From an uncultured Collinsella sp. (lineage in GTDB: Bacteria; Actinomycetota; Coriobacteriia; Coriobacteriales; Coriobacteriaceae), in NCBI GenBank assembly GCA_900547835.1, contig URIJ01000060.1, positions 1 through 10,819 on the forward strand: 10,819 nt of DNA. Direction: 5' to 3'. Of the stretch, positions 1 through 5,282 are shown in pieces. The position numbers and the translations under genes are program-made. A model generated the notes under the pieces. The model had not been told where the DNA came from and did no database searches. It saw nothing but the letters and a program-made list of their open reading frames with translations. Each line of letters begins with the position of its first letter. The first letter of the stretch is position 1.

Positions 1-460
1 CGCGCTCGCAGGCGAGCAGATACATCTCGGGGTCGGGCTTGCCGTGCACGACGTCCTCGCCACACGTTACCGTTTCAAACTTGCCAAAAAGACCGACCAT
101 CTTAAGGTTGCGCTCGGCCGTAACGAGGCGCGACGACGTCGCTAGACCCACGTGATAGCCCGCAGCCAGCAGCTCGTCTAGGCACTCGGCGGCACCGGCC
201 TTAAGTTCCAGTTCGGTCTTGACCATCTCGTCGCGAATCTCCTTGTGGCGACGATAGATCGCCTCGGTGGTTTCATGGCTGCCGTAATGCTTATCAAGGA
301 TGTCCATAACATCGGGCAGCGTGCGGCCGATAAACTGATGGATCAGCGCATCATCAATCGCGAGCCCCAGCTCAGCGGCGCCTGCCTTCCAGGCCCTAAT
401 CCCCAAACGCTCGGTATCGACCAGCGTTCCATCCATGTCAAAAATAACAGCCTTGATCAT
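1..460 (-). CDS. HAD-superfamily hydrolase, subfamily IA (beta-phosphoglucomutase/phosphatase-like), 3' end outside window
   Basis: The first 153 residues are present and the C-terminus runs off the left edge. Motif I is FDMDGTLVDTE (residues 7-17), with the nucleophile D8 and general acid/base D10. A helical cap region follows at about residues 18-85. Motif II is seen in LATSS (106-110) and the motif III lysine in HGKPDPEMY (K141). This order is that of small cytosolic phosphatases or phosphomutases acting on sugar phosphates and similar metabolites. The start at ATG 458-460 follows a GAGGGGGA ribosome binding site and puts the DxD motif at the usual distance from the N-terminus. The gene is divergent from larE. 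The substrate cannot be deduced. Motif IV lies beyond the window, so intactness of the gene is unknown. Confidence 0.9.
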   Translation of the reverse strand, partial: MIKAVIFDMDGTLVDTERLGIRAWKAGAAELGLAIDDALIHQFIGRTLPDVMDILDKHYGSHETTEAIYRRHKEIRDEMVKTELELKAGAAECLDELLAAGYHVGLATSSRLVTAERNLKMVGLFGKFETVTCGEDVVHGKPDPEMYLLACER

Positions 461-566
461 ATCGGTCCCCCTCGCCGGATTGCATTACTGCCACTCTACC
501 GCACTTTACAAGCTTGTATATAACGTATATAGCATATTGCACTTTCGTTACATAGCTGGAAGTCTT

Positions 567-594
567 ATGACAAGCAGCTCGGTGGGATTATAGT
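567..594 (+). promoter_or_regulatory. Candidate sigma-70 promoter of larE
   Basis: ATGACA at 567-572 (5 of 6 to the -35 consensus) and TATAGT at 589-594 (5 of 6 to the -10 consensus) are separated by 16 bases. Transcription would start near 601, leaving a short leader of about 28 nt before the larE ATG. The AT-rich stretch 511-540 further left probably carries the divergent promoter for the HAD gene, but no clean hexamer pair is visible on that strand. Confidence 0.5.
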
Positions 595-606
595 TTCATC
601 CGAGCT
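576..606. promoter_or_regulatory. Inverted repeat overlapping the larE promoter, possible operator
   Basis: AGCTCGG at 576-582 is matched perfectly by CCGAGCT at 600-606 across a 17-base spacer. The left arm falls in the spacer between the predicted -35 and -10 hexamers, and the right arm covers the predicted transcription start. This is the geometry of a repressor operator. It could instead fold as a hairpin in a longer transcript. No specific regulator is recognised. Confidence 0.35.
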
Positions 607-628
607 TTAATAACTGTAAGGAACTTTC

Positions 629-1507
629 ATGCTTTCAGACACCGCCGCACCCGCAGAGGAGCTTCAGGACAAACTCGCAGCACTCGAGCAGCTGCTTTTG
701 GCATACGGACGCGTCGCCATCGGCTTTTCCGGCGGCGTTGACAGCAGTTTTTTGGCCGCCGTATGCGCCCGCATCATGCCTACCAATACCCTCCTCGTCC
801 ATCTCACCACGCCGCTCATCGGCACGCCCGAACAGGCTTCGTTTGAGCAGTCCGTTGATGGACAGGCCAATGAGGGGCCGCATTTTAAGCTCCCCGTGCT
901 CAATCTTTCGGTCGATCAGCTGCAGCTCCCCCAAGTAGCCTGCAACGATGCCAATCGCTGCTACCACTGCAAGCACGCCGGCTTTACCGCCATCGTCAAC
1001 CACGCCAAGTCGCTCGGCTTTCCCACCGTCATCGATGGCAGCAATGCAAGCGATCGCGGTGACTACCGCCCCGGCATGCGTGCGGCAGAAGAGCTCGGCG
1101 TACGCTCCCCTCTCATGGAGGTCGGCTTTACCAAGGACGAAGAGCGCGAGCTGCTGCGCGCATGGGGCTATCCCGTTTGGAACCTGCCGGCGGGAGCATG
1201 TCTTGCCACCCGCGTCCCCACGGGCGAGGAGCTTACGCGCGAAAAGGTCAACTTGATTCGCGCCTGCGAGGATTACCTGCACGATCTTGACCTTTCGCAA
1301 GTCCGCGCGCGCCTGGTCGGCGGCTGCATGCATATCGAGGCCGCCCCGTCCGACGTCGCCAAGATCGCCGCCCTCGGTGGCAGCGCAGTCGACGCCGAAG
1401 GCAAAACCCCGCTGTCCGCGGCCATCGAATCCGCCCTACGCAACCTAGGCTGCAACGACATCTCCCCCGAGGTCACCCCCTACATCCACGGCAACATGAA
1501 TCAATAG
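629..1507 (+). CDS. larE: ATP-dependent sacrificial sulfur transferase LarE
   Basis: The protein has 292 residues. An N-terminal PP-loop ATPase motif SGGVDS (34-39) adenylates a carboxylate, as in asparagine synthetase/NAD synthetase relatives. NGS/DGSN-type sequence DGSNASD (136-142) and the PAGACLATR segment (188-195) are characteristic of LarE, which inserts sulfur into the pyridinium-dicarboxylate precursor of the nickel-pincer (NPN) cofactor of lactate racemase. C191 aligns with the cysteine that donates its own sulfur in the Lactobacillus plantarum enzyme. A CxxC pair (C111, C114) is also present. Together the three cysteines fit LarE homologues reported to use a [4Fe-4S] cluster instead of sacrificing a cysteine; this assignment is inference. 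The start is fixed by AAGGAA five bases before ATG 629. No larA, larB or larC lies in this window, so its partners must be elsewhere. Confidence 0.88.
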   Translation: MLSDTAAPAEELQDKLAALEQLLLAYGRVAIGFSGGVDSSFLAAVCARIMPTNTLLVHLTTPLIGTPEQASFEQSVDGQANEGPHFKLPVLNLSVDQLQLPQVACNDANRCYHCKHAGFTAIVNHAKSLGFPTVIDGSNASDRGDYRPGMRAAEELGVRSPLMEVGFTKDEERELLRAWGYPVWNLPAGACLATRVPTGEELTREKVNLIRACEDYLHDLDLSQVRARLVGGCMHIEAAPSDVAKIAALGGSAVDAEGKTPLSAAIESALRNLGCNDISPEVTPYIHGNMNQ

Positions 1508-1525
1508 GCAGCGCCCCAATAAGTC

Positions 1526-1584
1526 GCGGTGAAATAGTTCCTGCTCTGCGGCCCCAAGGGCAAATCCAGGAACTATTCCACCGC
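1526..1584. repeat. Long intergenic inverted repeat (element A), downstream of larE
   Basis: Two 18-base arms, 1526-1543 (GCGGTGAAATAGTTCCTG) and 1567-1584, pair at 17 of 18 positions around a 23-base loop. The single mismatch is A-C on plus and becomes a G-U wobble on minus. It begins 19 bases after the larE stop and may end or protect larE mRNA. There is no T-run after it, so it is not a classical terminator. It resembles a mobile intergenic palindrome family more than a gene-specific signal. Confidence 0.7.
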
Positions 1585-1600
1585 AACTTCCAAATGATCA

Positions 1601-1633
1601 TTCGAAGCCGGTTGCCTTGAACCGTGAATCGAA
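1601..1633. repeat. Small two-step hairpin between elements A and B
   Basis: Outer arms TTCGA (1601-1605) and TCGAA (1629-1633) enclose an inner stem CGGTT/AACCG (1609-1613/1620-1624) with a six-base loop. The fold is short and could arise by chance, but it lies in line with the larger palindromes on both sides. Confidence 0.35.
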
Positions 1634-1641
1634 CTGCTCGC

Positions 1642-1797
1642 CACGAAATGGGCCTATTTACTACGTTTCGCTGGCCACCCTCGACCATGCCGAAAAACAC
1701 GAAATTAAAACCGCAGGTAGACGGCCTGCCGATTTTCAGAAAACACGGCTATGGTCGACCGGTGCGGGTCAAACGTAGTAGATAGGCCGTTTTTGTG
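1642..1797 (+). repeat. 156-nt imperfect rod-shaped palindrome (element B)
   Basis: From the outside in: CACGAAA pairs with TTTTGTG (1642-1648/1791-1797, one G-U). An 18-base stem pairs 1651-1668 with 1771-1788 with one T-G wobble on the plus strand. CACC and TCGACCAT (1676-1679, 1681-1688) pair with ATGGTCGA and GGTG (1751-1758, 1761-1764). GCCG/CGGC (1689-1692/1746-1749) continues the stem past a one-base bulge. GCAGG/CCTGC (1713-1717/1725-1729) closes the tip. The wobbles favour plus-strand RNA. There is no plausible coding frame. It could be a structured RNA, or a MITE-like or REP-like element. Confidence 0.6.
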
Positions 1798-1818
1798 ACG
1801 CGACACCAGATCGGTCTT

Positions 1819-1888
1819 TTTGGACGGGACTTTTTGACTATTTGCGCCAGCCTAGTTGCCCAACTAGTCAAAAAAGCCCCGTCCCAAA
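1819..1888. repeat. Long intergenic inverted repeat (element C)
   Basis: The arm 1819-1840 (TTTGG, ACGGGAC, TTTTT, GACTA) pairs with 1865-1888 along about 20 base pairs, with one bulged C, one bulged A and one A-C mismatch. A second palindrome, CTAGTTG-CC-CAACTAG (1852-1867), sits inside and competes for the TAG shared with the outer stem, so two alternative folds are possible. Nothing in the element looks coding. Confidence 0.6.
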
Positions 1889-1920
1889 TTAGCTAATTCA
1901 GGTTGAGCATAAGTGAGCGA

Positions 1921-2020
1921 GCAGGTTCCGGGTGCGACAAGGTGACGTGAAACAAGCGGGCGCCGGCCTTTTGGTCGTGCCCGTGAAATTGAACGTCAGA
2001 TTGCCGTGCCCGGAGCCTGC
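1921..2020 (+). ncRNA. Candidate structured RNA: nested 100-nt hairpin, plus strand
   Basis: The outer stem of 16 consecutive pairs joins 1921-1936 (GCAGGTTCCGGGTGCG) to 2005-2020, with three G-U wobbles on the plus strand. A symmetric 6x6 internal loop follows, then TGACGT/ACGTCA (1943-1948/1993-1998), an 8x9 internal loop, CGGGC/GCCCG (1957-1961/1979-1983), and a tip stem CGGCC-TTTT-GGTCG (1964-1977) with one more G-U. All four wobbles would be A-C mismatches on minus, so the plus strand is the likely transcript. A 12-base palindrome AATTAGCTAATT (1887-1898) lies upstream, but no clear promoter is seen. It does not match any riboswitch or housekeeping RNA consensus I could recall. It may be a decayed palindromic repeat instead of a functional RNA. 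Confidence 0.4.
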
Positions 2021-2033
2021 GCAGCGCCAAGCA

Positions 2034-2060
2034 GTTACGCCGTTTGTAAAACGGCGTAAC
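2034..2060. repeat. Perfect 12-bp hairpin
   Basis: GTTACGCCGTTT and its exact reverse complement flank a three-base GTA loop. An overlapping palindrome AACCTATAGGTT (2058-2069) follows directly, then T-rich TTTATTTT. On the plus strand this could be an intrinsic terminator for the candidate RNA at 1921-2020, although the T tract starts about seven bases after the stem. Confidence 0.5.
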
Positions 2061-2103
2061 CTATAGGTTTATTTTGGTCGGTTTTATCTGGGCAAACGCA
2101 AAC

Positions 2104-2138
2104 AGGGCCGTGACACTCATGGCGTCGCGGCCCTTTTC
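2104..2138 (+). terminator. Terminator-like hairpin between the convergent transcription units
   Basis: AGGGCCGTG (2104-2112) pairs with CGCGGCCCT (2126-2134) around a 13-base loop, and TTTTCC follows on the plus strand. One T-G pair is a wobble on plus but an A-C mismatch on minus, so it works better for plus-strand transcripts. On minus the stem is followed by TGTTTGCGTTTG, so it may also help end the PTS operon. Confidence 0.5.
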
Positions 2139-2160
2139 CTTGGAGAAGGATCGATTAATG

Positions 2161-2177
2161 GAACGGAGAACCCGTTC
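2161..2177 (-). repeat. Short hairpin overlapping the EIIA stop codon
   Basis: GAACGG (2161-2166) and CCGTTC (2172-2177) form a 6-bp stem with a five-base loop. It shares its outermost base with the stop codon of the EIIA gene. It may protect the 3' end of the operon mRNA. It lacks a T-run and is too short to call a terminator. Confidence 0.3.
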
Positions 2178-2629
2178 TAGCCCTCGAGCCCGGCGTTGAT
2201 GAGCTCGGCAATCTCTGCGGGGTCAGTGCTTTCGCGCACTTTGTCGCGGAAGCCGGCATCCATCAGCATCACGGCAGCTTTGGAAAGCAGACGCAGATGC
2301 GTGGTTCCAGCCTCGCCCGCAGGAACATACAGCGCGAGCGCCACGTCGACGGGCACGCCATCAAAGCTTGGCCACTCAACAGGCTCGGCCAACTTGAGCA
2401 CGGCCACACCCGGCGTATGAATCGCATCGCTCTTGGCATGCGGAACGGCAAAACCAGCGACAAGACCGGTCTCGGCCTCGTTTTCGCGAGCAATAAAGGC
2501 GGCCTCTACGGCTGACGCGTCATCGGCAAAGCCAAGTTCGACAGCCTGCTCGGACAGATAATGCAGAGCATCCTCGCGCGAGGCGACAGCGTGTCCGATT
2601 GTCACCTGATTAGCAGATACAAATCCCAT
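2177..2629 (-). CDS. PTS fructose-type EIIA component
   Basis: The protein has 150 residues and is a single EIIA domain of the fructose/mannitol class. It accepts phosphate from HPr and passes it to EIIB. The phosphorylated histidine is H64 in GFAVPHAKSDAI (59-70), the usual PHA signature of this class; ETGLVAGFAVPH matches the family pattern well. The start at 2629 follows AAGGAGGG, which overlaps the stop codon of the transketolase C-terminal gene 12 bases upstream, so translation is probably coupled. It is the last gene of the operon. The EIIBC at 6702-8174 has no EIIA domain of its own, so this protein is its most likely partner. Placement six genes away from its EIIBC, behind metabolic enzymes, is less common than an adjacent or fused EIIA. 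Confidence 0.88.
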   Translation of the reverse strand: MGFVSANQVTIGHAVASREDALHYLSEQAVELGFADDASAVEAAFIARENEAETGLVAGFAVPHAKSDAIHTPGVAVLKLAEPVEWPSFDGVPVDVALALYVPAGEAGTTHLRLLSKAAVMLMDAGFRDKVRESTDPAEIAELINAGLEG

Positions 2630-2641
2630 GGAAAACCCTCC

Positions 2642-3580
2642 TTACAGCACGGACCTGACCGCGGCTTCGATGCCGTCGGCATCCAAACCGTACTTGTGCA
2701 GCAAATCAACCGCGGGGCCGGACTCGCCGTACACATCACGCACTCCGACGCGTCGCATCGGCACCGGATGCTGCTCGGCAAGCACCGAGGCAACGGCCTC
2801 GCCAAGACCGCCGACAATCGAATGCTCCTCGGCGGTAACCACGCGACCGGTCTTCTTTGCGCTGGCAACAACCAGGCGCTCGTCGAGCGGCTTGATCGTG
2901 TGCATGTTGACAACCTCGGCATTGATGCCATCGGCGGCGAGCGCCTCGGCGGCAGCGAGCGCCTCGGCGACCATAAGGCCGCAGGCGACGATCGTCACAT
3001 CGGACCCCTCGCGCACGACTACGCCGCGACCGATCTTGAACTCATAGTCCTCGCGATCGTTGATGACCGGCGTCGCCAGGCGGCCGAAACGCATGTAGAC
3101 CGGCCCCTCAAACTCGTAGGCGGCGCGCACGCAGGCGCGGGCCTCGACATCGTCGGCGGGAACAATCACCGTCATGCCCGGAATCGTGCGCATGAGCGCG
3201 ATATCCTCGCAGCACTGGTGCGTGGCGCCGTCCTCGCCCACCGAGATGCCGGCGTGCGTGGCACCGATCTTAACGTTGAGGTGCGGGTAGCCGATGGAGT
3301 TGCGGACCTGCTCAAAAGCACGACCGGCGGCAAACATGGCAAAGGTGCTTGCGAAGGCAACGCGGCCCGTGGTCGCGATGCCGGCGGCAAGGCCCATCAG
3401 GTTGCTCTCGGCGATGCCGGCATCATAAAAGCGCTCGGGATGGGCGGCCTTGAACTTGCCGGTCTGCGTGGCGGCCGCCAGGTCGGCATCGAGAACCACG
3501 AAGTCATCGCGCTCGTTGCCCAGCTCGACAAGCGCCTCGCCGTAGCTTACGCGCGTAGCGACTTTTTTGCCCTCAGCCAT
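2642..3580 (-). CDS. Transketolase, C-terminal subunit (split type)
   Basis: The protein has 312 residues and carries the pyrimidine-binding (PYR) and C-terminal domains of transketolase. The thiamine-activating glutamate is E58 in GIAESN, followed by the GEDGATHQ segment (115-122) typical of the PYR domain. The C-terminal domain (about 190-312) has a Rossmann-like pattern. Together with the next gene upstream it forms one active site that moves two-carbon ketol units between sugar phosphates in the non-oxidative pentose phosphate pathway. The ATG at 3578-3580 overlaps the TAA of the N-terminal subunit by one base (TAATG) and has GGGGAGGAG in front of it, so the two halves are translationally coupled at a 1:1 ratio. 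A start further upstream in the same frame is open but would overlap the partner gene and lacks support. Confidence 0.93.
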   Translation of the reverse strand: MAEGKKVATRVSYGEALVELGNERDDFVVLDADLAAATQTGKFKAAHPERFYDAGIAESNLMGLAAGIATTGRVAFASTFAMFAAGRAFEQVRNSIGYPHLNVKIGATHAGISVGEDGATHQCCEDIALMRTIPGMTVIVPADDVEARACVRAAYEFEGPVYMRFGRLATPVINDREDYEFKIGRGVVVREGSDVTIVACGLMVAEALAAAEALAADGINAEVVNMHTIKPLDERLVVASAKKTGRVVTAEEHSIVGGLGEAVASVLAEQHPVPMRRVGVRDVYGESGPAVDLLHKYGLDADGIEAAVRSVL

Positions 3581-4410
3581 TAGAGCTCCTCCCCTGCTGC
3601 CGTGAGCTCGGCCATAGCCTGCTCGAACTGCTCGTCGTTGGGCGCCTTGCCATGCCAGCCCACCTGGTTCTCCATAAAGGAGACGCCCTTGCCCTTCACC
3701 GTCTCGGCGATGATGGCCACAGGTGCGCCGCTCACCTTGCGAGCATCGGCGAAAGCAGCCGCAATCTGCTCCGTGTCGTTGCCGTCGGCCAGCTCGATCA
3801 CATGCCACTTAAAGGCGCGGAACTTATCTGCAAGCGGCATCGCCGAGTTGACCTCGTCGATCGTTCCGTCAATCTGCAAGCCGTTGTGGTCGACGACCGC
3901 CACAAGGTTGTCGAGCGCATGGTTACCGGCGAACATGGCCGCTTCCCACACCTGTCCCTCCTCGCACTCGCCATCGCCCAGCAGCGTGTAGACACGGTAG
4001 CTGTCGCCCCAGTGCTTGGCGGCAAGTGCCATTCCAACCGCAGCGGAAATGCCCTGGCCGAGCGATCCGGTGGACATGTCAACGCCCGGGGTGTCGTTCA
4101 TATTGGGGTGGCCCTGCAGACGGCTGCCAATATGACGGAGCGTCTCGAGTTCTTCCTTTCCAAAGAACCCGCGCTCGGCAAGCACGGCGTAGAGGGCGGG
4201 GGCGCAGTGGCCCTTGGAAAGCACGAAGCGATCGCGATCGGCGCGGCGGGGATCCGCCGGGTCGACATCCATCTCTGCAAAGTAGAGATAGGTCATGATG
4301 TCGGCAGCACCAAGCGATCCGCCCGGATGTCCCGACTTGGCCGCATGAACCGCCGTCACGACACCCTTCCTGACCTCGTTGGCAACCTTCGCCAGCTCCT
4401 GATTGGTCAT
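3580..4410 (-). CDS. Transketolase, N-terminal subunit (split type)
   Basis: The protein has 276 residues and carries the diphosphate-binding (PP) domain of transketolase. Visible family features are SGHPGGSLG (26-34), SKGHCAPALY (65-74), the GSLGQG stretch (115-120), and the thiamine diphosphate motif GDGECEEGQ (145-153) ending at N176 in DHNGLQ. Histidines H28, H68 and H101 sit at the conserved substrate or cofactor positions. The start at ATG 4408-4410 has GAGGAAA seven bases upstream; an in-frame extension to 4512 lacks an ATG-linked ribosome site and would run into the transaldolase gene. It overlaps its partner subunit by one base. Split transketolases of this kind are common in Firmicutes and gut actinobacteria and often sit in sugar-specific operons in addition to a housekeeping copy. 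Confidence 0.93.
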   Translation of the reverse strand: MTNQELAKVANEVRKGVVTAVHAAKSGHPGGSLGAADIMTYLYFAEMDVDPADPRRADRDRFVLSKGHCAPALYAVLAERGFFGKEELETLRHIGSRLQGHPNMNDTPGVDMSTGSLGQGISAAVGMALAAKHWGDSYRVYTLLGDGECEEGQVWEAAMFAGNHALDNLVAVVDHNGLQIDGTIDEVNSAMPLADKFRAFKWHVIELADGNDTEQIAAAFADARKVSGAPVAIIAETVKGKGVSFMENQVGWHGKAPNDEQFEQAMAELTAAGEEL

Positions 4411-4431
4411 GGGGATTTCCTCTCTTGAGCG

Positions 4432-4465
4432 CGCCTGCCCGGCATGGACAGATGCCGGGTAGGCG
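4432..4465. repeat. Intercistronic hairpin between transaldolase and transketolase genes
   Basis: CGCCTGCCCGGCAT (4432-4445) pairs with 4452-4465 at 13 of 14 positions, with one G-T pair on plus, around a six-base loop. It fills most of the 64-base gap and lies just upstream of the transketolase ribosome site. It may block 3' exonucleases or partly attenuate transcription. Confidence 0.55.
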
Positions 4466-4474
4466 AAACCATCG

Positions 4475-5158
4475 TTACTGGGCGCTAACCACTTTCTGCC
4501 AGTCAGCCTCAAAGCTCGCGAGGCCCTGATCGGTCAGCGGATGGTGTAGGCACTTCTTAAGGGCTGCCATGGGCACGGTCGCGATGTCGGCGCCGAGCAG
4601 CGCGGCCTGGGTCACGTGGTTGGGCGTACGAACCGAAGCGGTGATGATCTCGACGGTGTCGTCGACGTTCTTACCCGTCCAGTCGTAGTTCTTAATGCAG
4701 GTCACGACGTTGTCGAGCTGCGAGATACCGTCCTCGGCGATGTCGTCGAAACGACCGACGAACGGGCTGATGTAGCGAGCGCCGGCGTTGGCGGCCATAA
4801 GGGCCTGCGTCGGCGAGAAGACGAGCGTCATGTTGACACGCACGCCTGCATCGGCCAGCGCGCGACAGGCGGCGAGGCCGGCCTCGCACACGGGAAGCTT
4901 GACCACGATGTTGGGGGCCAGGGCGGCAAGGCGCTTGCCCTCCTCGATCATGCCCTCGGCCGTGGTGGCGGTAGACTCGGCGGAGACGGGCAGGCCCTCG
5001 CAGAGCTTGGCGATCTTGAGCATATGCGGCTCAAAGTCGGCGAGCTTGCCACCGGTCTTGGCGTACAGGGACGGGTTGGTGGTAACACCGGCCAGGCAAC
5101 CCCAGCTCTTGGCCTCGGCGATCTCGTCCAGGTTGGCGGTATCGATAAAGAACTTCAT
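4475..5158 (-). CDS. tal: Transaldolase, TalC/FSA (small, class I aldolase) type
   Basis: The protein has 227 residues, the normal size for the short transaldolase/fructose-6-phosphate aldolase family. MKFFIDTANLDEI opens the barrel, GVTTNPSL (24-31) is the family signature, and K87 in VVKLPV is the Schiff-base lysine. Three positions that separate the two activities resemble transaldolase and not E. coli FsaA: E61 where FsaA has Q59, S131 where FsaA has A129, and F133 where FsaA has Y131. The likely reaction is therefore transfer of dihydroxyacetone units between sedoheptulose 7-phosphate or fructose 6-phosphate and an aldose phosphate. ATG 5156-5158 is preferred over an upstream TTG because AAGGGG lies six bases before it and the product starts at the conserved MKFF. 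It is third in the operon, next to the transketolase pair. Confidence 0.92.
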   Translation of the reverse strand: MKFFIDTANLDEIAEAKSWGCLAGVTTNPSLYAKTGGKLADFEPHMLKIAKLCEGLPVSAESTATTAEGMIEEGKRLAALAPNIVVKLPVCEAGLAACRALADAGVRVNMTLVFSPTQALMAANAGARYISPFVGRFDDIAEDGISQLDNVVTCIKNYDWTGKNVDDTVEIITASVRTPNHVTQAALLGADIATVPMAALKKCLHHPLTDQGLASFEADWQKVVSAQ

Positions 5159-5194
5159 GATGAACCCCTTCAAAGGAATCTAAAACTCAAAAGA

Positions 5195-5225
5195 ATGGGA
5201 CAAAGGGACCGTCCCTTTGTCCCAT
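5195..5225. repeat. Perfect 15-bp palindrome with TGGGACAAAGGGAC arms
   Basis: ATGGGACAAAGGGAC (5195-5209) and its exact reverse complement (5211-5225) are separated by one base. On the minus strand, the operon strand, it is followed by TCTTTTGAGTTTT, so it could act as an attenuator just before the transaldolase ribosome site. The TGGGACAAA arm recurs in the hairpin at 9605-9635, which points to a dispersed repeat family. Confidence 0.75.
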
Positions 5226-5227
5226 GT

Positions 5228-5263
5228 GCCGGGCCTGCAGCTGGGACTTGCCCCAGACCCGGC
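5228..5263. repeat. Nested hairpin downstream of the GatZ-like gene
   Basis: GCCGGG/CCCGGC (5228-5233/5258-5263) encloses CTGGG/CCCAG (5241-5245/5252-5256). It lies directly beside the 15-bp palindrome, so the 124-base gap between the GatZ-like gene and the transaldolase gene contains two consecutive stem-loops. Confidence 0.45.
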
Positions 5264-5282
5264 GTCGCGTAGGAAAAGCTAC

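Noticed and set aside
461..628. A riboswitch in the larE leader
   Set aside because: The predicted leader is only about 28 nt, and the one inverted repeat overlaps the promoter, so an operator is the simpler reading.
1600..1650. tRNA-like TTCGATTC sequence on the minus strand
   Set aside because: The bases around it do not form a T stem, and no acceptor or anticodon arm could be paired.
1473..1700. Minus-strand 75-codon open frame in the larE-PTS gap
   Set aside because: It runs through elements A and B and into the end of larE, has no ribosome site, and its product resembles no known protein.
1508..2176. CRISPR array
   Set aside because: The repeats are inverted and differ from one another; there are no equal-length direct repeats or spacers and no cas genes.
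2561..3583. Plus-strand open frame (340 codons) opposite the transketolase C-terminal gene
   Set aside because: It is a shadow of the coding strand; composition is unnatural and the real gene has clear transketolase motifs and a coupled start.
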